Shown in pieces: positions 54,738-63,917 of a stretch of DNA of 64,000 nucleotides (the stretch's first letter is position 1; every line of letters begins with the position of its first letter). The position numbers and the translations under genes were made by a program. Source of the stretch: FW021-bin31 sp964647485 (lineage in GTDB: Bacteria; Bacteroidota; Bacteroidia; Chitinophagales; Chitinophagaceae); NCBI GenBank assembly GCA_964647485.1, contig CAZYHV010000001.1, positions 62,001 through 126,000 of the forward strand, given 5' to 3'. The notes beneath the pieces are model-generated. The model was given only the letters and a program-made list of their open reading frames with translations. It did no database searches and was not told the origin of the DNA.

Positions 54738-55671
54738 TTCTTCTCAAGCCTTCTGACTTTACAATTTTCTGAATACCCTCTTCATAGCTGGTGGGAGTAT
54801 AACGGAAACGGGTATTAAACTTGCTGCTATCAAAAACATAGTCTTGATTATATTGATAAAACATCTCTACCGTTTCATGTACTTCCGGGATAAAAAGCCC
54901 AATAATCCGAGCTAATCTTTTTTTTATAATTCGATACCTGGGACTTACATTCAAAGCTTTTGCTGTAAGTTCTACCCATTCTTTTCCGGTAGGGGGTTCA
55001 GGAGCTGTAGGCAGATGCCAGGCTTCTCCATAGGCGCTAGGAGTATTTCCCAGAATAGCAGTGGCTTGTGCTGCATCCGGAACATAAGTATAAGAATGTT
55101 GATATTTATCTGATGCAAAAAGATTGGCTGTGCTTCCTCTACTCAAGGGCTTGATTATTGTCTCTCTCAGAATGCCATTTTTTAGCACTTGGGGACCATA
55201 AAAATCAGCACTCCTCGCTATTAGCGCCACTAAACCTTCCTCTTTCACTGATTTCCAAAGCATTTCAACCAATTGAGCTCTCACTTTTCCTTTTTTTGTT
55301 GAAGGACGAACAGAGTGACTCTCTTTGATTGGATTCAAATCGGAACAAGAGTACAAGTACATATTGTCAAAAAAAACCAATTTTGCTTCATACTTTATAC
55401 AGGCCTTCATGACATTCTTCATAATTTTTGGCCATTCCTCTTGCCAGGTTTTTATATTGTATTCAATACCCACTGTGAGATAAACGATATCAGAACCTTC
55501 GACTGCTTGAAAGACAGATTCTTCATCCTTTAAATCAGCAGAAAATATAACATCTTTAGGATTGACTTTTTTTGGGTTTCTACTTACCAGTCTCACTTCC
55601 GAGGTATATTCCAGAAGTTCTTTAGCCAAAGCATCTCCTACTGCTCCACAGGCTCCTAAGATTGTTTGCAT
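54730..55671 (-). CDS. NAD(P)-dependent epimerase/dehydratase family protein
   Basis: A 313-residue SDR-like protein of the extended NAD-dependent epimerase family. The N-terminal nucleotide motif GACGAVGDALAKELLEY is GxxGxxG. The middle has LVFFDNMYLYSCSDLNPI and a Tyr in the expected position (YSYVPD region near HSYTYVPDAAQA). It lacks a clear classical YxxxK, which may be shifted, so its catalytic type is uncertain. Sugar-nucleotide epimerases and NAD-dependent lyases share this fold. It has a short terminator at its end and no operon partner. Confidence 0.8.
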   Translation of the reverse strand: MQTILGACGAVGDALAKELLEYTSEVRLVSRNPKKVNPKDVIFSADLKDEESVFQAVEGSDIVYLTVGIEYNIKTWQEEWPKIMKNVMKACIKYEAKLVFFDNMYLYSCSDLNPIKESHSVRPSTKKGKVRAQLVEMLWKSVKEEGLVALIARSADFYGPQVLKNGILRETIIKPLSRGSTANLFASDKYQHSYTYVPDAAQATAILGNTPSAYGEAWHLPTAPEPPTGKEWVELTAKALNVSPRYRIIKKRLARIIGLFIPEVHETVEMFYQYNQDYVFDSSKFNTRFRYTPTSYEEGIQKIVKSEGLRRKG

Positions 55672-55877
55672 AGTTTATATTTAAAGCCAAATATAGTAAA
55701 TACGCACCCTTTCTTTCTCCTACTCAATAATGAGTTCATCCTTTCTGACTCATTTTGAAACCTTTCACATAACGAAGATAACAAAATCAACGGAATAAAA
55801 GTTTAAAATATGAAGGGCTATATTCCTTTTCAAGTTTACTTCTATCGAAAGTGTATCTAAAATTATTTCCCTGTAAT

Positions 55878-55901
55878 GCATGTTATTCCTATATAACATG
55901 C
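55878..55901 (-). terminator. Hairpin downstream of the DegT-family gene
   Basis: GCATGTTAT (55878-55886) pairs with ATAACATGC (55893-55901) around a 6-base loop, 8 bases past the stop of the aminotransferase gene on the minus strand. No long U tract follows. Confidence 0.5.
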
Positions 55902-55908
55902 TTCTTTT

Positions 55909-57039
55909 CTATCCAAAAAAGTCTTTGATATGATCCACTATATAGATAAGCTGTTCCTCATCCAACTCTGTATGAATGGGTAATGAAAGTACCTCCCTGG
56001 TTAATTGATCCGTCACAGGTAAGACCGAAGGCAAACCTTTTACCCCTTTAAACATTTTCTGTTCATGAGCAGCCACCGGATAATAAATCATAGAAGGGAT
56101 TTCTTTCTCTGCTAAATACTGATACAGTTGATCTCTTTTCCCTCCTTTTACTCTGATGGTGTATTGATGAAAAGTATGTTTTGTATAGGGATTTCTCTGA
56201 GGAATTTCCACCTCATTTATATCCTCCAATGCTTTATCGTAAAAAGCTGCAGCACTTCTTCTTGCCTTGATATATTCTTCCAGAAAATCGATCTTTATAT
56301 TTAAGACTGCAGCTTGTAAGGTGTCTAATCTGGAGTTTACCCCTACCCGATCATGATAATATCTTTTGGACTGCCCATGATTCACGATCTTTTTCAATTC
56401 TTCTGCCAATCGATCGTCATTTGTAGTAAGGGCTCCTCCATCGCCATAAGCTCCTAAGGTTTTAGAAGGGAAAAAAGAAGTGCAACCCACCGTACCTAAG
56501 GTTCCTGTCTTCTTCTTTTCTCCATCAGAAAAGGTATAATCACTACCTACCGCTTGTGCATTATCTTCAATAACCGGTATCCCTTTTTCCTTTGCTAATT
56601 GCAAGATCGGTTGCATATCTGTGCTTTGGCCAAATAAATGTACAGGGACGATCGCTTTGGTTCGAGTGGTGATAGCTGCCTTAACTCCCTCATAGTTCAT
56701 ACAAAAATTTTCAGGATCCACATCTACGAAAACAGGTTTTAAACCCAATAAAGCTACAACTTCAGCAGTAGCAATAAAAGTAAAAGATGGAGTTATCACC
56801 TCATCACCCGGTTGTAAGTCCAAAGCCATTAAGGCAATTTGCAGGGCATCTGTTCCATTTCCACAAGGAATTACATGCTTCACCTGTAGATAATCTGCCA
56901 TTTTTTGGGTAAAATTATGAACCTCAGCACCATTTATAAACGCTGTATTGTCCAAAATATTTTGAAAAGAAGCAGCAAGCTGTGGTTTTATTTTTTCATA
57001 TTGTCGATCTAAATCGACCATTTTTATGGGAGTCATCAT
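55909..57039 (-). CDS. DegT/DnrJ/EryC1/StrS sugar aminotransferase
   Basis: A 376-residue PLP enzyme of the DegT/StrS family, which adds an amino group to UDP- or dTDP-keto-sugars. The start MVDLDRQYEKIK is the common family beginning; NGTDALQIALMAL binds PLP phosphate; the PLP lysine is Lys193 in CTSFFPSKTLGAYGDGG; EDNAQAVGSDY precedes it. Such enzymes make aminosugars for O-antigen or glycans. It lies 45 bases behind the ornithine-type aminotransferase gene on the same strand, with a GT2 glycosyltransferase divergent upstream. Confidence 0.92.
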   Translation of the reverse strand: MMTPIKMVDLDRQYEKIKPQLAASFQNILDNTAFINGAEVHNFTQKMADYLQVKHVIPCGNGTDALQIALMALDLQPGDEVITPSFTFIATAEVVALLGLKPVFVDVDPENFCMNYEGVKAAITTRTKAIVPVHLFGQSTDMQPILQLAKEKGIPVIEDNAQAVGSDYTFSDGEKKKTGTLGTVGCTSFFPSKTLGAYGDGGALTTNDDRLAEELKKIVNHGQSKRYYHDRVGVNSRLDTLQAAVLNIKIDFLEEYIKARRSAAAFYDKALEDINEVEIPQRNPYTKHTFHQYTIRVKGGKRDQLYQYLAEKEIPSMIYYPVAAHEQKMFKGVKGLPSVLPVTDQLTREVLSLPIHTELDEEQLIYIVDHIKDFFG

Positions 57040-57084
57040 ATTTTATTATTGTTTTCAATGGAGACAAAATTACTAATTTGTGGC

Positions 57085-58269
57085 TTAACACACTTCTTCT
57101 ATAGATTGAATAATTATAGCACAGGCTTTTTTTATCTCCTCTTCGGTAATGATCAAAGGAGGAGCCAGACGTATACAATCTTCTGCGAAAAGGAACATAT
57201 CTACAATCAAACCATTGTCAATACAACGATCGAGAATTTTTTTACACTTCTCAAAAGAGCCAAAATCAATCGCAATTAACAATCCCTTACTTCTGACTTC
57301 TTTTATTTCCCGATGATGTAGCTCTTTTCTAAATAAATGTTCTTTCTCAAAAACAGAATAAGAAGGAAGTTCTTTTTTCAAAAGGTTAAAAGCTGCTAAA
57401 CCGGCCGCACAAGAGACAGGATGACCACCGAACGTAGTAATGTGTCCTAACATGGGATGATGGGTCAAGCTATGCATCATCTCTTTATCTGCTATAAAAG
57501 CGCCCAAAGGCATTCCTCCGCCTAATGATTTTGCTGTTGTCAATATATCAGGAATAAAATCAAATTGCTCGAAAGCCCACAAAGAACCAGTTCGCCCCAT
57601 TCCACTTTGTACTTCATCAAGAATAAGTACGACGCCTTTATCTGTACAACAGGCTCTTAAAGCCCTTAGCCATTGCTTAGAAGGTATCATTACGCCCGAT
57701 CCTGCCTGAACCACTTCTACTACCACGGCTGCAGTTTGTGTTGTAATTTTTTCCAGATCTCTAAGATCATTGTAATTTAGGTGAGAAATCCCCGGCAGAA
57801 GGGGGGCATACCCTCTTCTATTCTCTTCTCCTCCCATTATACTTAACGCTCCTTGCGTAGATCCGTGGTAACTCTTTCGAAAAGAAACTATATCGGGGCG
57901 TCCGGTCACTCTTTTTGCTAACTTCATCGCACCTTCAATAGATTCCGCTCCTGAATTGGTAAAGTAAACTGAATTTAAGGATGCAGGAAGGCTATCTATC
58001 AGTGCTTTTGCATATTGTACCTGAGGAGATTCTATAAACTCTCCATACACAATAAGATGCATATATTTTTCCACTTGCTGCTGTACGGCTTCCACCACCG
58101 CTCTACGACCATGCCCTACATTGCATACTCCCACTCCGGCTACCATATCCAAATATTGTTTCCCCCGGGCATCCCACATATACACCCCTTCCGCTTTTAC
58201 TATTTCCAGACCTAACGGTTCGTCTGATGTCTGCGCTACGTGTTTATAGAAGAGTTCTTTTTCTGTCAT
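57085..58269 (-). CDS. Class III (acetylornithine/ornithine type) aminotransferase
   Basis: A 394-residue PLP enzyme of the aspartate aminotransferase fold, class III. Family motifs are FTNSGAESIEGAMKLAKR, SYHGSTQGALS, VLILDEVQSGMGRTG and the PLP lysine Lys247 in TTAKSLGGGMPLG. This group covers acetylornithine, ornithine and GABA aminotransferases; the length and GMPLGAF fit ornithine/acetylornithine types. Substrate specificity is not given by the sequence. It follows the histidine kinase gene after 31 bases and precedes the DegT gene; no arginine biosynthesis genes are near. Confidence 0.9.
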   Translation of the reverse strand: MTEKELFYKHVAQTSDEPLGLEIVKAEGVYMWDARGKQYLDMVAGVGVCNVGHGRRAVVEAVQQQVEKYMHLIVYGEFIESPQVQYAKALIDSLPASLNSVYFTNSGAESIEGAMKLAKRVTGRPDIVSFRKSYHGSTQGALSIMGGEENRRGYAPLLPGISHLNYNDLRDLEKITTQTAAVVVEVVQAGSGVMIPSKQWLRALRACCTDKGVVLILDEVQSGMGRTGSLWAFEQFDFIPDILTTAKSLGGGMPLGAFIADKEMMHSLTHHPMLGHITTFGGHPVSCAAGLAAFNLLKKELPSYSVFEKEHLFRKELHHREIKEVRSKGLLIAIDFGSFEKCKKILDRCIDNGLIVDMFLFAEDCIRLAPPLIITEEEIKKACAIIIQSIEEVC

Positions 58270-58300
58270 TTCCTATTTTTTTACAAAATTAGGAAAGAAT

Positions 58301-59464
58301 TTATTTCCGTAACATGATACGAAAAGTTGTTCCTTTTCCTACAACAGATTCTTTTACAAAAAGACGTCCATTATGGTAAGATTCAATAATTCGTTTACTC
58401 AGAGACAGCCCTAACCCCCAACCTCTTTTTTTAGAACTATAACCCGGAGAGAAAACTTTTTCATAATCTCGGTAAGGCATTCCCTTTCCGGTATCACTGA
58501 CATCAATATAGGTATGTGCAGAATGTGTCGTGATATCAATCGTAATACTACCTTCTTTTCCCATGGCATCCAGAGCATTTTTTAATAGATTTTCTAATAC
58601 CCAATCAAATAACAGAGGAGAAATCATCGCAGGGATATCCTTTTCTTCATGAGAATTCACTCTAAACCGAATTAATTTTGGTGCCCGATGTTTCATATAC
58701 AGCACTACATTATGGATTTGTGAAATCAACTCTGTTTCTTCTAATTCCGGCATACTTCCAATTTTTGAGAAGCGAACAGAAATCATCTTCAGTCGATCTA
58801 AATCATGCGTTAATTCCTTTACTATCGGTTGATTATCTTTATTATCCTTCAATAATTCTACCCAGGCTTCCATAGACGAAAGAGGGGTTCCCAACTGATG
58901 GGCCGTTTCCTTGGCTAACCCTGCCCATAATTGACTTTGCTTGGCTTTATTTGCACTATTCAAAGCGATAAGTACAATCACAATATACAAGGCTATTATG
59001 GCTAACTGCACATAAGGGAAATAACGAATTTGTCGAAGAAGCGACGATTCCCCAAAATAGACTTTATTATATTTCGTTGAATCATTTGGAGCATACCTTA
59101 AAATAATCGGGGCATGAATAGTCTTAAACTTTTTAAGTTTCTTGCGAAGAAATTTTTTATGCTTATCGACCACGCTTGAGTCTTTAAATCCAAAATTCTT
59201 AACGGTTAAGATATGACCTTCCTGATCCACATTAATAATCGGGATGGTAGTATTATTAGCGATAATCTCGGTTGCCATATTCAAATTGGCATCCGATGGA
59301 GCTGTTAATATCTCACGATTTGCTTCTACCCACGCTTTCATTTTCAGCTTTTCCTCCTGTTTTAATCTAGAGGTAAAATGACTCACATATAGTAAAGTGG
59401 CTACAACAATTAATAACCCAAAGAGAGCAAGTAATAATTTCCAGAACGGGGTTTTCTTCAACAT
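58301..59464 (-). CDS. Sensor histidine kinase
   Basis: A 387-residue membrane kinase with two membrane segments (about 9-29 and 150-170) enclosing a 120-residue periplasmic sensor. The H box is LAKETAHQLGTPLSSMEAW with phospho-acceptor His189, then N box LENLLKNALDAMG, G1 DTGKGMPYRDY and G2 WGLGLSLSKRIIE. No response regulator lies next to it, so its partner is elsewhere. It opens the minus-strand run with the ornithine-type and DegT aminotransferases; a shared pathway is only an inference. The gene is divergent from the GT2 gene. Confidence 0.93.
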   Translation of the reverse strand: MLKKTPFWKLLLALFGLLIVVATLLYVSHFTSRLKQEEKLKMKAWVEANREILTAPSDANLNMATEIIANNTTIPIINVDQEGHILTVKNFGFKDSSVVDKHKKFLRKKLKKFKTIHAPIILRYAPNDSTKYNKVYFGESSLLRQIRYFPYVQLAIIALYIVIVLIALNSANKAKQSQLWAGLAKETAHQLGTPLSSMEAWVELLKDNKDNQPIVKELTHDLDRLKMISVRFSKIGSMPELEETELISQIHNVVLYMKHRAPKLIRFRVNSHEEKDIPAMISPLLFDWVLENLLKNALDAMGKEGSITIDITTHSAHTYIDVSDTGKGMPYRDYEKVFSPGYSSKKRGWGLGLSLSKRIIESYHNGRLFVKESVVGKGTTFRIMLRK

Positions 59465-59540
59465 AAACTAATGGGATTGAAACTTTTTGTTGGTAGTAAA
59501 TGTAATGGTTTTAAATGAAATAGCTTCTCATCTTTATGCT

Positions 59541-59548
59541 TATCTTTG
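59541..59548 (+). promoter_or_regulatory. -7 box of the GT2 gene
   Basis: TATCTTTG matches TAnnTTTG and lies 28 bases before ATG 59577, so the in-frame codons from 59487 on are not translated. A -33 box is not clear. Confidence 0.5.
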
Positions 59549-59576
59549 CTTCGTCAAAGGTAAAAACTATTTAGCT

Positions 59577-60608
59577 ATGGAACCTCCCAAAGTGGCTATT
59601 GTTATTCTCAACTGGAATGGAACTTACTTTCTTAAGAAGTTTCTACCTTCTGTTGTCTCTACCCAATACCCCAATGCAGAGATTTATGTGGCCGACAATG
59701 CCTCTACAGATGATAGTATTGCCTTTGTCCGGAATCATTTTCCGGAAGTAAAGATTATCTTAAATAATGAAAACCTAGGCTTTGCCGGAGGCTACAACAA
59801 AGCTTTATCACAAATAGAGGCAAAGTATTTCGTTTTATTAAATCAGGATGTAGAAGTGACGCCCGGCTGGATTGATCCGGTAATTGATTTAATGGAAAAA
59901 GAGGAGAACATCGCCGCTTGTCAACCAAAATTAAGAGCTTTTCACCATAAAGCCTTTTTTGAATATGCAGGTGCCGCCGGAGGATGGATTGACCGATATG
60001 GTTATCCTTTTTGTAGAGGACGAGTATTCAAAACAGTGGAAAAAGACAAAGGTCAATATGACAATCCTCAGCCTATCTTTTGGGCAAGTGGAGCTGCCTT
60101 GTTTATCAAATCTTCCTTATATAGAGAATCAGGAGGATTGGATACCGATTTCTTTGCTCACATGGAAGAGATCGATTTATGCTGGCGCTTACAGAGAATG
60201 GGATATAAAGTAATGGTTTGCCCCCAGTCTATAGTATATCATGTTGGGGGAGGAAGTCTTCCCCAGGGGAATCCCAGAAAAGTATACCTCAACTTCCGCA
60301 ACAATCTCATTATGCTGTATAAAAATTTGATGCCGGAAGAACGTGATTCCATTCTATTTAATAGAAAACTATTAGATGGTATTGCCGCCTTAAAAAGTTT
60401 ATGTTCCGGGAATTTCAAAGAAGTAAAAAGCATTTGGAAAGCCCATCAAAGCTTTCGCAAATGGAAAAAAGAGCATAAAAACAAATTGCCGGATCTCTCC
60501 TTCTCTCCGTATTTTAAGTTATCGGGAGTCTATAAAGGAAGTATTATCTGGGATTATTATGTTAAAAAGGAGAAAATTTTTCCATTATCATTAAAAAATA
60601 AAAAATAG
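59577..60608 (+). CDS. Glycosyltransferase family 2, rhamnosyltransferase-like
   Basis: About 343 residues of a GT2 enzyme with GT-A fold. The start VAIVILNWNGTYFLKKFLPS is the family's nucleotide-sugar strand, followed by VADNASTDDSIAFV, LNNENLGFAGGYN and LLNQDVEVTPGW (Asp-containing metal site, here NQD instead of DxD). The later part has GLDTDFFAHMEEIDLCWRLQRMGY, typical of the rhamnosyl/GalF-like GT2 group. It makes a cell-surface polysaccharide or glycolipid. I chose ATG 59577 (MEPPK), supported by a -7 box; the frame opens at 59487. The acceptor is unknown. Confidence 0.9.
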   Translation: MEPPKVAIVILNWNGTYFLKKFLPSVVSTQYPNAEIYVADNASTDDSIAFVRNHFPEVKIILNNENLGFAGGYNKALSQIEAKYFVLLNQDVEVTPGWIDPVIDLMEKEENIAACQPKLRAFHHKAFFEYAGAAGGWIDRYGYPFCRGRVFKTVEKDKGQYDNPQPIFWASGAALFIKSSLYRESGGLDTDFFAHMEEIDLCWRLQRMGYKVMVCPQSIVYHVGGGSLPQGNPRKVYLNFRNNLIMLYKNLMPEERDSILFNRKLLDGIAALKSLCSGNFKEVKSIWKAHQSFRKWKKEHKNKLPDLSFSPYFKLSGVYKGSIIWDYYVKKEKIFPLSLKNKK

Positions 60609-60639
60609 TTGGTGGCTAATTATACAATGCTTAATTTTG
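60609..60639 (+). promoter_or_regulatory. Promoter of the small membrane protein gene
   Basis: TTG (60609-60611), 20 bases, then TAATTTTG (60632-60639) fit the Bacteroidota consensus. The ATG at 60662 is 23 bases downstream. Confidence 0.6.
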
Positions 60640-60661
60640 TACTCTAAAATATAATGATATT

Positions 60662-60868
60662 ATGGCAGATAAAGAACGCGAAAAACACGAACTGAAAGAT
60701 GTATCAACAAGTTGGGTATCTACTTCACGCTATATTTTTTATTTAGGTATTGGAGCTTCAGTAGCTTTTTGTCTGGCGATGTGTTTTGCACTTTATATGC
60801 ATCGTTATCAGGGAAACCCTCCGGTAGACGTTCCTTCTAATACATTATATAATCCTACTTATAAATAG
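60662..60868 (+). CDS. Small single-pass membrane protein of unknown function
   Basis: A 68-residue protein with a charged N-terminus (MADKEREKHELKDVSTSW), one membrane segment (YIFYLGIGASVAFCLAMCFALYM, about 30-52) and a short outside tail rich in Pro and Asn (GNPPVDVPSN, NPTYK). Its own promoter matches the consensus well, and a terminator follows. I do not recognise the family. It does not look like a phage or toxin product; the two Cys in the membrane segment are notable. Confidence 0.65.
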   Translation: MADKEREKHELKDVSTSWVSTSRYIFYLGIGASVAFCLAMCFALYMHRYQGNPPVDVPSNTLYNPTYK

Positions 60869-60890
60869 AAAAAATTAAAATTGAATAAAG

Positions 60891-60935
60891 AAAAAGCTAT
60901 CCGAAACCATTTTTAATGGTCAGATAGCTTTTTTA
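60891..60935. terminator. Bidirectional terminator between small protein and argS
   Basis: AAAAAGCTATC (60891-60901) pairs with GATAGCTTTTT (60923-60933), and an inner stem ACCAT / ATGGT lies within. T runs follow on the plus strand and A runs precede, so it can end both transcripts. Confidence 0.8.
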
Positions 60936-60938
60936 TTT

Positions 60939-62738
60939 TTACATTTGATCCGGTACCCGAATACCTAACAACCCCATTCCTTTCTTGATAACTTGAGCAG
61001 TAGCGCCACAAAGTTGCAATCTCAGTTGTTTTTTCTCTTTACTCTCGGCTTGACTCACAGACAATTCCCTATAGAAAGTATTAAATATTTTTGCTAAATC
61101 ATAACAATAGCCGGCTACCACAGAAGGGTTTCTCTCTTCCACTGCAGTCATTAATATTTGAGGATATATTTCCAGCTGTAAAACAATCTTCTTTTCTAAA
61201 GCATGGAAAGCAGGTTTAGCTGCAAGCAGATCAAAGTCAAGATCGTTTACAGTAACGTTCTCTTTTCGAAAAATAGACTTAATTCGGGCATGGGTATATT
61301 GAATAAAAGGAGCCGTAACACCATGGAAATCAATAGACTTCTCAGGATTAAAAACCATCCCTTTCTTTGGATCTACACGTAATAAATAATATTTCATTGC
61401 CCCGAGTCCTAAGGTCTCATATAAGGTCTGCAAATCTTCTTCAGAGAATTCTTTCACTTTTCCTAATTCTTCGGTATGCTTTCTCGCAGTTTGAATCATC
61501 TCGGTCATCAGCTCATCCGCATCGACTACCGTACCTTCTCGACTCTTCATTTTTCCATTCGGCAATTCCACCATCCCATAACTCAAATGGTAAATGCCAT
61601 CTGCATAGGTTTTGCCCAACTTTTTCAATATTAATTTCAGAACTTTCATATGATAGTTCTGCTCATCTCCAATCACATAAATACTCTGATCCATTTCATA
61701 ATCATCATATTTTAGCTGAGCTGTCCCTAAGTCTTGTGTCATATACACCGATGTTCCATCAGCACGTAACAATAATTTTTCGTCCAGCCCTTCTTCGGTC
61801 AGATCGATCCAAACCGAGCCATTCGCTTTTTTAAAGAACTGCCCACTCTCTAATCCTTCTTTCACAATATCTTTTCCAAGCAAATAGGTTTCGCTTTCCC
61901 TATATATTTTATCGAAGGAGACCCCCATCTGCCGATAACTTTCTTCAAAACCATCAAAGACCCATCCATTCATTTTATTCCACAGATAGACCGCATCCAT
62001 ATCTCCTCGCTCCCACTTCACCAACAATTCTACAGCTTCTTTTTGCAGCGGTGCTTCTTGTTTTGCCTGTTTTTCCTTCATTCCGGAATCAACCAATTCC
62101 GTTATCTGTTGTTGATAGACTTCATTAAATTTCACATAAAATTTCCCTACAAAATGATCGCCTTTCATCCCGGCTTCATCCGGTGTTTGTTCCTCTCCAT
62201 AATGCAACCATGCCACCATAGAACGACAAATATGGATTCCTCTGTCATTTACCAGATTGGCTTTAATCACCTTATATCCGCAGGCTTCTAAAATTTTAGA
62301 GTAAGAATGTCCCAGAAAAATATTCCGTAAGTGTCCCAAATGAAGTGGTTTGTTTGTATTGGGGGATGAAAATTCGACCATCACCTTTTTCCCGTTCCAT
62401 TCTCTCAGACCAAAATCCTTATTTTTATAATTTTTATGCAGAAATTCCCGAAGAAAATCTTCTGAAAGGGTAATATTCAAAAAACCTTTAACCATATTAT
62501 ACCCACCTATCAGTTCCGGTTTTTCCCTCATCAAAAAATCTCCTAATTCCTTCCCCAGTTGCCCGGGATTCATCTTCAATATTTTCAATAACGGAAATAA
62601 TACGAGTGTATAATCTCCATCAAAACCAGGTTTTGTTTCATTGACTAACAAACTTTCCGGATCAAAATCTTCCTGATACAGATGCTTAATAGCTTCTGCT
62701 CCTGCTTTCTTAATTTCAAAAATAAAACTCATAGTCAT
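60939..62738 (-). CDS. argS: Arginyl-tRNA synthetase
   Basis: A 599-residue class I aminoacyl-tRNA synthetase that loads arginine on its tRNA. The N-terminal Add-1 domain is followed by SSPNTNKPLHLGHLRN with the HIGH motif HLGH at 133-136, then the conserved FDKIYRESETY and the KMSKS-like KMKSREGTV. The C-terminal anticodon-binding domain is at the end (LQLEIYPQILMTAVEERNPS). Length and motif order are normal. The start may be the second ATG two codons downstream (MSFIF). The gene is alone between a terminator and the mscS gene, and it is essential in nearly all bacteria. Confidence 0.97.
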   Translation of the reverse strand: MTMSFIFEIKKAGAEAIKHLYQEDFDPESLLVNETKPGFDGDYTLVLFPLLKILKMNPGQLGKELGDFLMREKPELIGGYNMVKGFLNITLSEDFLREFLHKNYKNKDFGLREWNGKKVMVEFSSPNTNKPLHLGHLRNIFLGHSYSKILEACGYKVIKANLVNDRGIHICRSMVAWLHYGEEQTPDEAGMKGDHFVGKFYVKFNEVYQQQITELVDSGMKEKQAKQEAPLQKEAVELLVKWERGDMDAVYLWNKMNGWVFDGFEESYRQMGVSFDKIYRESETYLLGKDIVKEGLESGQFFKKANGSVWIDLTEEGLDEKLLLRADGTSVYMTQDLGTAQLKYDDYEMDQSIYVIGDEQNYHMKVLKLILKKLGKTYADGIYHLSYGMVELPNGKMKSREGTVVDADELMTEMIQTARKHTEELGKVKEFSEEDLQTLYETLGLGAMKYYLLRVDPKKGMVFNPEKSIDFHGVTAPFIQYTHARIKSIFRKENVTVNDLDFDLLAAKPAFHALEKKIVLQLEIYPQILMTAVEERNPSVVAGYCYDLAKIFNTFYRELSVSQAESKEKKQLRLQLCGATAQVIKKGMGLLGIRVPDQM

Positions 62739-62806
62739 TCGGTTAGTAAGGCAAAAATACGCTTCTAAATCGGGAATTATATAAAAGATTTGGAATTATA
62801 TTTCAA

Positions 62807-63865
62807 TCATTCTGACTTCTTCTTTAAAGACACTTCCCGATTTGTCGCAAAAGCAAATTGGACATCCATTTTTTCCAATAATTCCATGATAGAAAGATTA
62901 ATATTTTGTTGTTTGTCTCTGTATGCTCCATAGCCGGGTTCCATTGAATAATATACCCCTTGAAAATGCAAACCATATTCACCAAAATCAAAAAAATGAA
63001 CCCGATCCAACAGCACTTTGTTCTGCGCATTAATAATTTTTTTCACCTCCTCCGGTATTTTTTTTAATTGCGCCGGAGAGGTTTCATAAGAAACATAAAA
63101 ATCAAAAACGGCTCGCCGTTTCTCCATCCGATTGTAATTATGAATCCATTGATCGAGCATGTTCTTATTAGAATAAATCAATTCTTCTCCTGACAGGCTT
63201 TGTATGCGTGTTGTCTTGATTCCAATATGCGTTACAGTTCCCAGCTCCCCGGAGCTCATAATCAGAAAATCTCCCACCTCATACGGTTTGTCAAAGAGAA
63301 TAGAAAAATAGGCAAAAATATCAGCTAAAATATTTTGCGCAGCCAATGCAATAGCAATTCCTCCTATTCCTAAACCGGCTAAGATGCTGCCTATACCATA
63401 TCCCAGATTTCCTAATAAAAAAACCAGTCCAAAAGTCCATAATACGATTTGCACAATCAAAAGCACCCCCGACAGGGCATTTTTGGTTTCTTTCCGTCCT
63501 TTTTGCTCCAGATAGTATTCTAATGCAGTCTGAATCGTCATAATCAAAATACGAACAACAAAAAAGACCGTTACTACAGCCATTGCGATATCAATGGCCT
63601 TCTTCATAAACACACTTAACGACAGCGTATTCACCGCAATGTATAAAGCAACAATATAAAGTAACGGCAATACACCAAAACGAATAACTCTCAATATCAA
63701 ATCCCCTATCCGTGAATCTGTTTGTTGCATTTTCTTATAGATAGCACGCTTTGCTAAGCCTTTAAAAATTTGAAAGAGTATCACCGCAATAATAACGATG
63801 CCTACAGCCACTGCATATTCTTTTGGGCTGTTTCCCCAATATGTTATTTCATTCAAATAGAACAT
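62807..63865 (-). CDS. MscS-family mechanosensitive ion channel
   Basis: A 352-residue inner-membrane protein with about four membrane segments, then the pore helix and the cytosolic beta domain of MscS: SILAGLGIGGIAIALAAQNILADIFAYFSILFDKPYEVGDFL contains the channel-lining helix and the following beta strand, split here as GIGGIAIALAAQN and DKPYEVGDFL. The cytosolic cage has IGIKTTRIQSLSGEELIYSN. Such channels open under membrane tension and release solutes on osmotic down-shock. It lies on the same strand as argS with about 68 bases between; they may be cotranscribed. Confidence 0.94.
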   Translation of the reverse strand: MFYLNEITYWGNSPKEYAVAVGIVIIAVILFQIFKGLAKRAIYKKMQQTDSRIGDLILRVIRFGVLPLLYIVALYIAVNTLSLSVFMKKAIDIAMAVVTVFFVVRILIMTIQTALEYYLEQKGRKETKNALSGVLLIVQIVLWTFGLVFLLGNLGYGIGSILAGLGIGGIAIALAAQNILADIFAYFSILFDKPYEVGDFLIMSSGELGTVTHIGIKTTRIQSLSGEELIYSNKNMLDQWIHNYNRMEKRRAVFDFYVSYETSPAQLKKIPEEVKKIINAQNKVLLDRVHFFDFGEYGLHFQGVYYSMEPGYGAYRDKQQNINLSIMELLEKMDVQFAFATNREVSLKKKSE

Positions 63866-63884
63866 AGCTTTTTTATTTTAAAAA

Positions 63885-63912
63885 TAAAAAAACTGCCCGA
63901 ACCGACAGTTTT
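63885..63912 (-). terminator. Intrinsic terminator of the upstream partial gene
   Basis: On the minus strand AAAACTG and CAGTTTT pair around a 10-base loop and are followed by TTTATTTTT. It lies 5 bases past the stop of the partial gene at the right edge. Confidence 0.7.
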
Positions 63913-63917
63913 ATAAA

